From NCBI GenBank assembly GCA_013396755.1, contig VWZF01003333.1, positions 80,864-144,863 on the forward strand: DNA of 64,000 nucleotides. The letters run 5' to 3'. Both the position numbers and the translations under genes were made by a program. The notes under the pieces were generated by a model. The model had not been told where the DNA came from, searched no databases, and saw nothing but the letters and a program-made list of their open reading frames with translations. The stretch is from Sclerurus mexicanus (lineage: Eukaryota > Chordata > Aves > Passeriformes > Furnariidae). The first letter of the stretch is position 1. Each line of letters opens with the position of its first letter. Shown here one piece after another: positions 20,967-33,468 of this stretch.

Positions 20967-23900
20967 CTATTAGAAAGTTAGAGATGTGAGAAGAAGGAGC
21001 AGTCTTGTACAGAATAAATCAGGGATATGTCAAAGAACCTTTCATTGCTAATAAATTACTGGAATTTGGATGAGTTTGTGTTCAAAGGTTTGGTCAGCTT
21101 CGACCTGTCTTAGTCTTAAATGCTTGAAATATCCCTGAGGTTTCTAATGCCAAATCTCCTGAGCACAATCTGTGTGGTTGAACAGCATATATTTGCAGCC
21201 TGTGGCTGAATAGTAATGATGTTCTTGTGTAGCTGTGGTTAGTACAACCTTCACAAAACTACATAATGTTAGTTGCCATCACTGTGTAGAATATATTATG
21301 CTCACAGGTTGTACATCAGCGCTGCAGCAGCTTCTGTTAATGGGTCACCTAAGCGAAATGACTGGGAAGATTACAGCTGAATTCCCATTTGACAAATGTC
21401 TTAAGCATAAAATGCAATAAAATTTGTCACTTCCTCCTGTGTTGCCAATACTTGGAGAATGGTGGCCTTGCCACATCAAGGTTCAGTTACGTAGGTAAGC
21501 AGGAAAGAAATTAATGGTGACTTACAGACACCCACTATAATTATCATTGCCACTTTTGATGCCCCAGTTTCTGATTACAGCAGTGCAGTAATTTTTCATA
21601 ACATTAAAATTCAGTCTACATTGTACTGTGTATAAACTCATGTCAAATGCATCAGGAGTGTCTGATACACAAGAAGAATGTTTAATGTGTTCTCTGTGAC
21701 TTAGTGTAGATATTAATGTTACATTTGTTAAGTTGCTGTGGAACAAGTTAAAAAGTTGAAATACAAAACAAAGAGGAGAAAGAAGACACTAAAATATTGA
21801 GCAACAAATCCAATGGAGGACAGTTTTTGCAAGCTATCTTAAGATTACTATAGAATTAAAAAGTTTTCAGCAATTTGGATTTTCAGTTATATAACTTAAT
21901 GGGATTTGAGTTTTCCTTGTTGATAAAACTAAATTGTTGGAATTTGCATACATTTCTAAGTAAATATACTGAAAAACACTGAAACCTTGTCAGTTTCTAA
22001 AACATAAACAACAAGTAAAAAAGCTTGATGTGAAAATTTTCTCATGTTACTCTTATTTTCCACATATAGCCATCAAGGTTTGTTTATAACAGAGCTTGTT
22101 GAGGATAACTTCCTACCCATGACATAATACAAGCTATGAAAATGGCTTGTGAAACCATTTTTTCTTTAATGGTCAGATATTACAGCTACTTGCCATTGAT
22201 GCAATACTTCTGAAGACTGTCAGCTTTACTTACTTCATAACACTTCATAACTGTTGTAGTGTCGTGACAGAAACAAATAAACATTTAACACATGGAATGC
22301 ATTATATCAATGCAACTTTTAAGTTACATAGGTAAGGAAAATTGGAGCATCTTTAAAAATAAAAAGAAGTGTTTATTAATAGCTGAGTATTTTATACCTT
22401 GTCTTGTAGGTCAACAATATAATTAAGATGAAATCACTAAATATTATTCCATTTATGATAAAAGTATTAAATAATCCTCAGCAAAGCAAAACTGTTGCAA
22501 CTAGCATGCACTATATAGTCAAGGTGTGTTACATTCTAAGATGTAATCAGCAGTGCTATTTATCCCTTCAATAGATAACAACTAGATAGGTTCTCTTTGT
22601 TGAAATAGTCCTTTGTAAATAGACTTACATCTTGAAAAACAATGAGCATTTGGGTCTGCAAATACTTCAGTAACCCACTTTTGTTTGAAAAAATGAGGAT
22701 TTATGGGTGCTCTTTAAAAGAAATCAAGTTTTCATCTTAAATAAGATGAAGATACGATTTTTGTTTCTCCTCTCTCACATCCCTTATGCCTACAGGCTAT
22801 GTTTTCTCCATGTTACCTGAAGAGACCTTCCTATTTTTCTTTTTTTTTCCATGTGTTTTGAGCACAAAGCTATGAATTGCATCTCCTCACAATTTCAGTA
22901 GCTTTGCAGTCACTTTTCAGAATTCTGAACATCAGCTGGGGCAAAGCAGAAGAAATGGAAAGGAAATAGACTCTCCTATATGGGGTCTAAGCAATCATGA
23001 AAAGAAAGAAATCACAGAATATTGGTGGCAATACTTTTATTTTGATATTAAAAAATAAGCAACATGCATGATTAAAAAACTTTGATGGTCACAGCAGGTG
23101 TGACTGTTACCTTATTCTTTCCTTCTAATTTTTGCTGTTCATGTCACAAAGAAATGTTAAATGAGAGATTGTTGATGACAGTAGGAGTGTGCAGCTAAAA
23201 CTGTATTTTTAATAGAAGTTATATACTTTTTCAGAGGAGTGGTGGAGTGTTTTTTTGTATTTTTATTTCTTTATTATTGGGATACTTTTGTAACATGGTT
23301 TGCCTTTCCACTGAGCATAGGAAAACACTGGGTCTTAATAAGACAGCTTCCTCTAAAGGAAAACTGCTCATGTAAAGTACCAAAATATTTTATTTAAAGT
23401 GCAACAGTTCTGAGAGTGATGGTCAAGCAAACAACAATTACTTCCCTCTTCCTTTTTGTTCCTCATTTAAATGCCAATGCAGATGTCCTGCGTGAAGAAA
23501 CAAAAGTCATCTCAGGAGAGAAAACAAAACAAAAAATTCTTGGTTTGTAGGGGCTTCTCAGTCAGTCTGCATGCAAGTTATCTATTTCCTAATTGCAGGA
23601 GATTCCATGAAAAATAAAAGTTGGCCAAGCAAAGATGAATGATCCAACAAAGGAGAGTTACATGGCATTGGGCTCTATGTAAAGTAATGAAGGCTTTGGA
23701 AAACTATTTAAATGTTTCAAACAATGTGGCTCAGAAGTTGAAGGGTTTTGCTACTAATGGGGGGGAGGGACAATTTGTTAACAAGTCTATCAGTGTTTGA
23801 CATTTACTTCTGCAAGTTTTTTCATTCTCTCTCATTAAAAGAGGTTCTTGTAGTTAAATCTACCAGGCAGCCAAAGGTTGTATGACAGAACAATAGGGAA

Positions 23901-25474
23901 GCATGCAAGACTGACTTTTTTTTTTATTATTCTAAGTGATTGGAAAAACTCTGGTAATCAAAATATTTCATACAGATGACAGGAAAGAAATAATTCTGTG
24001 AAAACTGTGATTCTGTGACTGTCCTTCCAGAATGGTCTTGGAAACAAATATCAGAAAATAATTGATCTTCTTGACACTACTGTGTAAATTTGGTTTATGT
24101 AGATTCAAGAAACAGATAAAATTATTCTTGGAGGTTAATCCTAATTTCAAGTATTGATTTTCTTATCCAAGAATATTGCTCGGTTTTTAAGTAAAGCATT
24201 ACCCTGAAAAAGTCACTTGAACTGCATTCTTTTTCTCTGCTTGAAGTCAGGGGGAGAATTTGTTTGTTTGGTTGTTTGTTTCAAATTAAATTATCTCTTG
24301 ATTTTTAGTACCAAGTGTAATATGATAATAAATGCAGGAGAATGTTACTTTACTAAATTAGAGGCAGTATGCCCCTTAATCTAACAAAAAAAACCCAAAA
24401 AGCACCTTGCAAAATTCCATCTAAAAACTTCGCATAAGAATAGAAGTTATGTGGTCATTTTTTATTACAGACTTTTAAGAATTAGAATGCTAAGGTCTTC
24501 CTTTTACACACAGAATTTGTACTCTGGGAGGATGAGTTAAGGAGCCTGACCAACCTTGGCATTTTCTGATCTTCCAGAATGATAGACTAACAATCCTCCT
24601 GTGGTCCATGAAAGATCGCGGTAAATCCCTGAAAAGCAAGGCAAAGCCTGAGGATATTTTTGTCTGAAGACTGAACAGTAAATAAGGAGATAAAGGAAGA
24701 AATGTTGTAGCCTTCTGTTTTCCAGCCCTGAAGACACTCCTGTCATGAATCTCCAGCCATGCGATTCTTTTCCTACCGTCAGCCTGACCTTTGGTTCCAC
24801 AAGGGCTGTGTTTGTGATGGCACCATTGGGAATGTATTGCTTTAGCTATTAAATATGTCAAAGTCTGAGTTGATTTATTTTTTTTCTCAAACTTCTTTCT
24901 CATAAAATACAGGGTTCAGTTTAGGGCAAGTCTCAATAAACTTGGAGAAAGAAGATTAATATAATAGGTCTTGACTGAAATACTTCTGATTTCATTAACT
25001 TTTGCTGTAAAGTTATTGCTTGCAGGATTTGTGTTTGTCTTGAACTTGGAATTCTGTTGTTAGTTGAAAAGGCTAGCTTAGTTTTTCTCTGTGTGTCTGT
25101 GTCCTAGATGAACCATGTAAGTGTTGCTATTTCTTAATGATGTGTCTTAATGGGGTCTACATTTTGTAATATTCAACCTATCTGTACTTCTTTGCCCCTG
25201 ACCTTTAATAGGATCCTCTGGCAGAAGTTATTTTTCTTCCTTCGCTACATGGGTGAGAGATATGAGAGGGAACTCACGTGAAAAAAAACACCCAGTTATT
25301 TTCTATTTGTTCTTTAAGGTAATTTCAACTTTTTTATAGATTTTACTTAAAGTTAAAAGGAGCACTCCTAATTAAATGGAAAGCTTAATAAGGGAAACTT
25401 ATTTTGCCTCATAATAAGGAAGAGGGAATGGTTAATTTCAGAAATCATATTTATACCTAGCCAGGTGTTATGTT

Positions 25475-25505
25475 GGTCCATAGTTTGTGGTCCATAGTTT
25501 GTGGC
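25475..25505. repeat. Short tandem duplication, 14-bp unit
   Basis: GGTCCATAGTTTGT occurs twice in tandem, followed by a partial third start (GGCCAT). It is a small slippage duplication. Confidence 0.75.
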
Positions 25506-26049
25506 CATACTTAACTAATGCAATTTTGTTTCTTGTATGTATTATTAAAATACCAAATTAATTTAGAAGTTTAATAACTATTTCTTCATTGAGTTTTTTT
25601 CTGTTAAAAATCATTATGTGCTATACTAAGGGATTAGTATCAAATGATGAAATGAAACAATAACTTTATATATTGCTTGTTAGATTTTAAAGTTTTAGTG
25701 GAAGTCAGTATTCTAAAAGACTTTTGCTCTTTTAAGTGATTGTGTTTGGCTTGCTTGCCACCAGAATTTTTCAAAGGAAAATGAACATATTTCTATTTGT
25801 GGCTGATTCAAGTAGAGTACTCTGTAAACAATCATTTCTCATAATACCTTGAATTTGCTTTGAAGGTTCATATGCTCTGTTTCATACCCTAACATAACAT
25901 TAGCACATATATGTTTCCCAGATTACTCTCTGTAATAATATAACTTTTCACTTGTTAATGACATTTCTAAGTTCTTTTGATTTATTCTGTAGTTTGTTTA
26001 ATACTTTCAAGAAACAAAATTTTGGTGCATAGTGATTTTATCCTGTTAA

Positions 26050-26107
26050 CAGAATCATAAAACATCCCAGCTGGGAAGAGACCTTGAAAGATCATCTGAT
26101 ACAGTTT
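26050..26107 (-). mobile_element. CR1 tail fragment
   Basis: CAGAATCATAAAACATCCCAGCTGGGAAGAGACCTTGAAAGATCATCTGATACAG on plus is the antisense of a CR1 3' end. Only about 57 bp is present and it stops at a T-rich run. It is a severely 5'-truncated or deleted copy. Confidence 0.8.
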
Positions 26108-27106
26108 TGTTTTGTTTTTTTTTTTTAATTGTGCTTTTCTCTCAAGATGTGTTAGCGCTAGTAATTGTCTTAGAGCATAATCCTCAAGCCTATTAATTTC
26201 TTCTCAGCTCTGCTAATTCCAGACTCTTCCTGGAGTCTGTTATGCTCTTCCAGAATAATGCAGTAGTGAGGAAAGTTGTCTTTGTAAGAACTTGATTTGC
26301 TATGCTATACAGCTTAATAGAAGTCAACCCAGTACAGTGTCAAAATATTTGATAATAATTTTCTGTAGTCAACAGCTGTTCTTGTTTTGCAGAGGGTGTG
26401 ATTCAGTCTGACAGATGGACATTTATACTTGTGCACTTCGGGGTCCTGATTTGTCACAGTAACTCATAGACACCACTGAAGTTAAACTTTGTACTGACAG
26501 AGTGATGAATTAAGTTTTTAGTGTAGTTGTGCAAAGCAGTTCAGACATCTCCAGGAATAAAAAAAGTATGTTGTTACCAGAATTTAGAAATCATTCTGTA
26601 GTCTTTTTTGCAAGCTGCAACATTATCAGCTTGATTGGTCAGTTACACTGATGGTTTTCTGAGGTCAGAAAATAATTCAGTCTCAATAGCTTGAGCAAAA
26701 TCTACCTCTCTTTTTTTTTTTTTTTGCTGCTTTTAGTTAACTACACTGTTAGTATATCCATCAAAACTGCACTCATTTTTGTATTATAAGATTACCTTTT
26801 TAAAAAAAACCATTGTATGAGCTAATGGTCTTGATGCAAGAAAATACTTTGATGACATTCCTTGACTGAGATGGAGGGAGCAGTCTGTGGTGGTAGTCCA
26901 CTGTCATACCCAGTTTTCAGTTTGCATAAAGTAGGGTATAACATTTTGTTATGCCTCTTAGAGCACCCAAGGTTGTTCTGTATTTACACATGTGAAGAAA
27001 GCTTGCTTTATAAGGTTCACTGTGATGCAAATGGAGAAAGAACAAGAGTCTTTCTTCAAATGCAGGAAAACTGAAGGCATAAAAGTTTGTCTCCTCATAG
27101 GGATAT
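26108..27106. other. Unassigned stretch with poly(T)
   Basis: Low-GC sequence with a T15 run at 26711-26725. No gene is recognisable; the frame at 26862-27074 has no family motif. Confidence 0.5.
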
Positions 27107-27361
27107 TTTAAACTAAGAGATTTAGGTTGGATGTTAGGAAGAAATTATTTCCTCAGAGGCTAATGAGGCACTGGAACAGATTGCCCAGAGAAGCTCTGGT
27201 TGACCTATCCCTGGAAGTATTCAAGGTCAGGTTGGATAGGGCCCTGGACAGCCTGATCTAGTGGGTGGCATCTGTGCCCATGGCAGGGGTGTTTGGAACT
27301 AGATGATATTTAAGGTCCCCTCCGACGCAAGCTTTTCTATAATACAAGGATTCTATGATAT
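27107..27361 (+). mobile_element. CR1 3' fragment, about 255 bp
   Basis: Plus-strand CR1 3' region: TTTAGGTTGGATGTTAGGAAG, then CTGGAACAGATTGCCCAGAGA, a GTATTCAAGGTCAGGTTGGA segment, the ATGGCAGGGGTGTTTGGAACTAGATGAT stretch (27282-27309) and the tail CAAGGATTCTATGAT. It covers the C-terminal end of ORF2 and the 3' UTR only. Its wording (GGAACTAGATGATATTTAAGGTCC) corresponds to the antisense copies at 45028, 55972 and 58072, so these four may be one subfamily. Confidence 0.92.
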
Positions 27362-30300
27362 TTTTCATCCTACTGATAACCACAGCATGAAAAATTCTGT
27401 CAACAATAATTTTTCTTCTTTACATCAAAGAGCATTTTGTACAACTGAAAAAGAAAACTGGAGGTACAGGTCTGTGGTTCTGCTGCATCTGTCAGTTTAG
27501 ATTCCTCTTCAAGTAGGAGGAGCAATCATATTTTATGTGAACAAGGTGAAAAGAAAGGAAGCAGCTTTGAAAGATTCACCTAAAAAAACAGAAACAAAAT
27601 AATAGAATAAACCTCCACACCAGCAGGTTAGTCTGCTTTGCACTGTCAATCAGAATAAAACAAAACAGAACTGTCAGTCGTGAAGGGAAAGTATTCCCCT
27701 TTCTTAGGATATTGAGCTTTAATGGATTTTTGTTTAAGACTGTGAGGATTCAACACTTAAGACAATTAGTTAATGTCACCTGTTAAGAAAAAAAACCTCT
27801 GCAGTGAGTTGGGGAAATTTGAAGAACATTATGTGATTTGTCCTGGGTTCCAGTTTCTCACCTAACAGAAATTTACTCTCACTCAGTATGTGAGAAGCCC
27901 TTAAGAGTTCTTTGTAATGAAGAACTAAGGAGGATGTTTCCAGCAGTCCAAAGCTAGAATAAAAATCTGTTTTGAGCCCTCAACTACTACAGACATCTTT
28001 GTACTTCTTTTATGTACCGGGTTAGTGGCTATTTTTTAACAGACAGTGTCTGCATGAGCTCCTCTCCTACTGCTTCTTTATTCCTTAAATTTCAGGGGAC
28101 TTGGTTCCATAAGGATGTGGAATAAGAAAGATTTTTTTTTCTACATTTCTTACAGGGATCTCTTTTAAAGCAAAAACCACATAAAAATGTTGTTCTTCTG
28201 GTGCTCTTTTCCCATTTCTGTTATTTTTTGAAGTCTTATCAATTTAGCTGTTTTGCTGCCATTCCTGGTTTTATTTTGAATTTTTCGGAGTTTTCTGTTT
28301 AAAACAAAGGCTTATGTCATCATGTTGTGACTGTTTGCATGTGCTGTAATAAAAGACTGATGAGTCATGCCTAGCGGTTTTCTTTTACTAGTGCACACAA
28401 AATAATTAGCCCACAAACCTCTAGATCTGTGCATGCAATTTCCCTGGCACTGCTGTGGAGTAAAAGGGATTTTTCAGAAAAATGCAGCAGTTGGTGCATG
28501 TGCCATAGCACAGTTGCTAATGTAAATACAAGTGATTGATATTCTTAAAACTTTAAATAGCAAAGGAAATACCATTCTTTTAACTGTGCTGCTAACAGCA
28601 GGAATTACAGGCCTCATTGCCGACTAGGTGTGCAAATGCAGTAAGTAACAATGGGGAAATATTCTGCTCAGACTAAAACAGCTTTCCCACTCTTTGTGGG
28701 ATGCTAAAGACATTTTTGTTCCTTTATTTAAATAGAGAATTTTGCAAATAAGAATATATACTTTGGTTCTGAATGATTTTCAGTTTGGCTGCTGAGTGCA
28801 AAGACTACCTGGTTTTGTACTGTTTCCATCCTTATACATCACCTGTCCCACCAGTGCATCAGGGGTGATATGAATGATATATAAATATATAGTTTGAAAA
28901 TATTTGCCTTTGGTTTTGAAGAAAGGACTCAGTGAATGCAACATTTTCTCTCTCTGAACCTACAGTTCTCCTTTGTCTTCAACATCTTAAAGGTCTTGCA
29001 CCCTAAACCATTTTAGGATTGTCAGAGGTCAGAGTTCTGTTTCTGCTTTTGTACTTGCAATAAATACAGAATTCCTGACGCAAATGTGTGACATTCATTT
29101 TGTAAACTGAAATAGGATGGCCAAACAATTTGGCTTTGGCCAAACATTATGGCTTTAGCCAAACAATCTATTGAAGGTACAACTGCACATTCAGAATGAT
29201 GATTCTAGTGCAGCAATGGAAACATCTGACTTATACCATATACTCGAGGAATAACACCAAAGTGCTACAGTTTCTCATGAAACCTGTTTTCACTATTGCC
29301 CACCAAACATTTGAATCCTCCTGAGTGGAAGCTGCTCCTCACTATCTGCTATCCACTATGCTCCAGAAGAGAACTCTGTATTCTTCCTGTTATGTCATCC
29401 ATTGTCCTCATATTTGCACACCCTCTGATTATATTTATATTGAAATACCATATCCCTGAGCAGGAAATGTGAAGGTTTTGTGAAACATGAAGATAACATT
29501 ATTATTGCTGTTCAGATACCTCTTTTTTGTTACCCTGTGAGTTATACGTTGCTAGCTTTCTGTGGAGCATTTAATTCCTACAAAACTTGCAGAAAGACAT
29601 TCTCATATAAGGCATTAGTTCAGAAAACCCCACTCTTTCTAGTAATTCTTCAAGTTATGCTTTTCATGGATAGCAGCATTGAATTATCTATTTTTTGGTT
29701 TTTTTTTTTCATTAACGGGGTTACAGAAAAAAAGGGTTAGCTGAAAAGTAAAGACTAGATGGAAAAATTGAACTCATGAATGTGGAAAATACAGGAAAAA
29801 GTGGGTTTTTTTTCCCAAACAGTGTGGTTTTGGAGGGCTGGATTTGTTTTTTTTTTATTTTCCTAAGGAAAGAGTCAGATGTATGAGAACAACAATATGC
29901 TTAGCAACAGATTTACTTTATTGACCAAAAATTACTGAAAAATGTGTTTTACAGTAACTATGTTGCAAATCTGGGAAAAGTAGGTTAAATACCAAGCCAA
30001 AAAAAACACCCCAGAATACAACAGATTCATAAACAGCTCAGTGAAAAAAGAAGTCAGTATGTTTTATTGATATCTATTATCTTTTTAATATCTTAGTTTA
30101 TAAATGTTTGGCTAAGTAATTTTTTGATTACAAGAGCATTTGTGGAGGTAAAAATGAAGTAATTGTTTGCAAAGTCATAGTTTTGCTGGTTTTAGAAATA
30201 TTTTTAGAAATTCTTACTTTCCATAATATATTAAAAATATGGATATGAGAATTCTTTTGAAGCACAAATATTTATTAAACTAATGTGATTAATGAAACAA

Positions 30301-30715
30301 CAAATCACTAATAGCAATTTAAAATAGAAAATAACAAATATTCTCTTGTTTAAAAATGAACCAGCATTTAAAACTTGCTGCAGAATGCACTTAAAATTGT
30401 AAAGAGAAAGAATGTCTATCTGCAAATAAATTATAAGCTGAGAAAGAGCTTCAGTTTTGAGGATGTTCCCATCCATGTATATTTGAATAGCTGTGCTCAT
30501 GTAGGGTTTATGAATATCTCTGATCTGTAAGAATTCCAAATTACTGTGATAGTGTGAATGCCCCATTGGGACTTGCACTGAAACCAAATAGCATCCCCTG
30601 GGATAAACCCTTCTTAGCAACTGGGTTTTTTTAGTTTTTATTCAATGGAATGTTTTTGTGTGTGTATGGCTAATAAAGGTGGTGAAGGATCTAGACAACA
30701 ATTCTACTAGAAGCA
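27362..30715. other. Unique AT-rich sequence, no gene seen
   Basis: No known repeat family apart from a 2.5-copy minisatellite at 29119-29168 and T-rich runs. The minus-strand frame at 30231-30620 (129 codons) starts with ordinary-looking peptide sequence and turns strongly hydrophobic. It has no convincing splice pair and no family match, so I treat it as chance. Confidence 0.5.
29119..29168. repeat. Imperfect minisatellite, about 20-bp unit, 2.5 copies
   Basis: GGCCAAACAATTTGGCTTT, then GGCCAAACATTATGGCTTTA, then GCCAAACAATC. Each unit contains a short internal inverted repeat (GCCAAA/TTTGGC), so single strands could form small hairpins. Confidence 0.75.
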
Positions 30716-31157
30716 AGTGAGGGAGCTGAGGTCATTTAGGCTGGAGAAAAGGAGGCTCAGGGGAGACTGCCTGATAAGAGGCTGCAGTCAGGTAGGGGTT
30801 GATCTCTTCTTCTGGTTACCAAGAGATAGGACTAGAGGAACGGACATGTTAGGTTGGGTATTGGGAAAAAAAAAAAAATTCACGAAAACAGTTGTCAAGC
30901 ACTGGAACAGGCTGCCCAGTGAAGTGGTGGAGTCACCATCTATGGAGGTATTTAAAAGATGTATAGATGTGCTGCTTAGAAATGTGGCTTAGTGGTGGAC
31001 TTGGCTGTGCTGGGTTAACAGTTGGACTTGATTATCTTAAAGGTCTTTTCCAACCTAAAATGATTCCGTGATTCTCTCTTTTCCAACCCTAATGATTCAC
31101 TGATTCTCTGATGATCTTAATGATCTTTTCCAACCTAAACAATTCTATGATTCTATT
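30716..31157 (+). mobile_element. CR1 3' fragment with repeated tail modules
   Basis: The frame at 30717-30992 carries the CR1 ORF2 C-terminus: LEKRRLRGD, then CSQVGVDLFFW, then VVKHWNRLPSEVVESPSMEV and FKRCIDVLL. It is disturbed around an A13 run at 30867-30879. The 3' UTR follows (GTTGGACTTGATTATCTTAAAGG). The end is unusual: the module 'TTTTCCAACC(C)TAA.ATGATTC.(C/T)TGATTCT' appears three times in succession (about 31046-31078, 31079-31113, 31114-31157) rather than once followed by 8-bp tail units. The copy is 5'-truncated. Confidence 0.9.
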
Positions 31158-32861
31158 TATAATGCCATAAATGAACCTTACTTTTTTAGGAAGGATGGTA
31201 TAATACATGCTAGTCATGTCCCTGTATTCTTTTGAAGTTGATAGAAAAACATCATTATCTAGAAATTTGTAAAGGTAAAACAGCCTTCAGATATTTTATT
31301 TAATGTTTTGAAGCGTGGTATTGCAAGGATATATATAAATGTGGAATATTTATTTTTGTGACATTGTATGCAGAAAATGTTTCTTGTTTAGAAAGAAAGT
31401 CCTACAAAATGGACCTCTTAATCTTGACAAGCAGTAACTATATCTATATATAAAATTCATTGGAAATGCTGTAAACACACTGAAGGCACAAGATAAAAGC
31501 TGAAAGTTTCAGAAGAAATGGGAATTACACACACTATTGGGCACAGTAAATCAACAATATGAAAATTGTCCAGTATAAAAATAAACTCTTTTTCAAATAC
31601 CCTGAATGCAAGAAAGATATATAATCTCTAACAGTGAGATAATTGGATTTCACTGCAATCCAATTTTAAAAAAAAAATCTTTTAAATTCTTAAGAGCGAT
31701 GTTATCCATTTCCCATAAGTCTTGAAAATTATGACACACCTGGATTTCCAAGTATCAACTGAAAGAAAGAACAGCAGCCTGAACAACATAATATAAAATA
31801 AATCTGCTTTCTATTTTCTTTTTTTAACCACTTTTCTTCTTCAAGGCAGTCAGAAGACTTTCATAGCCTGTAGGGAAGGGAGGAACTAAGGGTATAAGGG
31901 CATATATACTGTATGAAAGCAAAATATTTGCCTAGCCCATGGTTTTGTGGCCAGATCTAGAAGCCTGAAGAAGATGAGAAAACAGTGTACAAATAAAGTG
32001 ATGCGTCTTCAGGATTTACCAGGCTTAAAAGATTAAAGATTTGGAGATTCCATGTACAATAAATGACATCTTTGGTTGTACTCATATAAATGCTAGTGGT
32101 TTTTACAGTGCACTCTTGTTTCATTATTTATCTAATTGACTAATGAACTCATAGCATCTGACAGAAAAGAATTCCTCAGCTTAATTACAATGTGACTGTG
32201 AAGGAAATTTATGTGCAGGTGCCTCAGATACCAGGCAGCAGAAGGACTTAGGAAAATTTATTTCCAAAAGCCAAGAACACCAACGTGACAGCACTACATA
32301 CACTGGGCATGAAAAAATGGGCCACTCTTACCTCTCTGGGCTTTTTTAATTGCTTACCTGCCTGCCCTTGCAGTGCCTCTAAGATTGTCTGTAAGAATTT
32401 TATCTTTTCAGGGGGTTAACCTCTCTGTAAGCAAGAGAATTAAAAACACCAAACTATCCATGAGAAGATGTTCTTTCCCAGGCAGCAAAGCTTCCTTGAA
32501 CAATATAAATTCCCCTCTCCTCAAATAAGGTCTTCTGCACTTACAGTGCCATGGAAACTACTTCTGTCTGGTTGTTTTGAACCTCTCGCTTTGTAACTGT
32601 TGCATCCCAGTCCAGCTTTACCAGGTGTACATTTTAATTTTAGACTTTAAGAGATTTCACCCACACAAAGTCCTGAAAAGTCTTTGATTCTTTGATACCC
32701 TGAATATCCAGAGAAAAAGCCACACATTTTTCCCCCAGAGGTTTCTTTAAATTTGGTGAGAAAATAGGCATTTTTGCAAAAAGGGTTTTACCTGCAACTT
32801 CACGAAAGCATTACAACAGACTACCAGGACTAGCAAGCATTACTATAGAGTAGAGAACCTT
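31158..32861. other. Unassigned stretch
   Basis: Low-GC unique sequence. From about 32300 it becomes slightly GC-richer and may belong to the candidate LTR element that follows. A minus-strand splice-like pair bounds 32358-32424 (acceptor TTAATTCTCTTGCTTACAG, donor GGCAG/GTAAGCA). That segment has stops in all three frames. Confidence 0.45.
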
Positions 32862-33468
32862 TGTTACACCCAGCAAACATAAACTTCATGCAACGAAAGT
32901 GAGATACCCACAACTTACAGAAAACAGATGTTTAAGTTTCTCCCAAGAGGAAAGAAAGAGAGATTAAGGGAAGAAAGAATAAAGAGAGAAAGAGGAGAGA
33001 CAAATATAGTTACCAATGGAAGATCACATGTTGATGGGTCAGGAGGACAGATCAAGGCAAGATGGAGAGTTCACTCATGACTGTCTACTGTGGCCACTCC
33101 CTCTAGACAGGACCTTTGGTTCACTAACCACTCACTGTCCCCCTAGCTAAAGTGAGGGGTGATGCATCTAATCAGAGGCTCCAGTGGGCATGGTGTGTTT
33201 GGGCTACTAGGCAGACCTTAATGATTGACAGGACCCCCATGAGGGGGGAAGAAGAAAGTGTTGATATGGAACACATTCTAGACCTTTGATCATCCTTGAC
33301 ACCCCTCTCTGAGCTGCTTCCAATATTATCTGCTTCCTGAGAAGGAAAGATAATGCTACAAGATCTTCAAGACAGAGAGAGACACAGATACACACAGTGC
33401 GAAAGTAGTGATCTTTTCTCTCCTAATAAACTATCTGGATTCGCGTAATAACAAGGATACACCATAAA
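32862..33468 (+). mobile_element. Candidate LTR of an endogenous retrovirus
   Basis: The stretch has the layout of an LTR. It has a TGTTACACCC start (32862) and a GC-richer U3-like body with a purine tract at 32945-33001. It has AATAAA at 33425-33430, preceded by TTTTCTCTCC and followed by a short R/U5-like part with the CpG-bearing TTCGCGTAATAA. Its base composition differs from the flanks. I could not find a target duplication or a clear CA end, so both borders are approximate and it may extend left to about 32300. I do not recall the family. The minus-strand frame at 33207-33395 is incidental. Confidence 0.33.

Larger units (their letters stand above)
18458..26049. other. Unique AT-rich sequence, no gene seen
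   Basis: About 7.6 kb without a recognisable gene or large repeat. It holds a compound microsatellite (20002-20070), a C-run (20251-20266), small tandem duplications (ACTTCATAAC twice at 22232-22251; a 14-bp unit about twice at 25475-25505) and a candidate short exon on the minus strand (20922-20966). A somewhat GC-richer block at 24490-24903 is open for 137 codons on the minus strand, but it matches no family I know and lacks a convincing splice pair. Confidence 0.5.

Noticed and set aside
24490..24903. 137-codon minus-strand frame in a GC-richer block, possible gene or LTR
   Set aside because: No family match. The ATTAAA near 24848 suggested an LTR, but no ends or target duplication were found. 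A good acceptor (CTTGCTTTTCAG) is followed only by a weak donor.
30231..30620. 129-codon minus-strand frame with peptide-like first half
   Set aside because: No splice pair, no family motif, and a hydrophobic second half typical of AT-rich chance frames.
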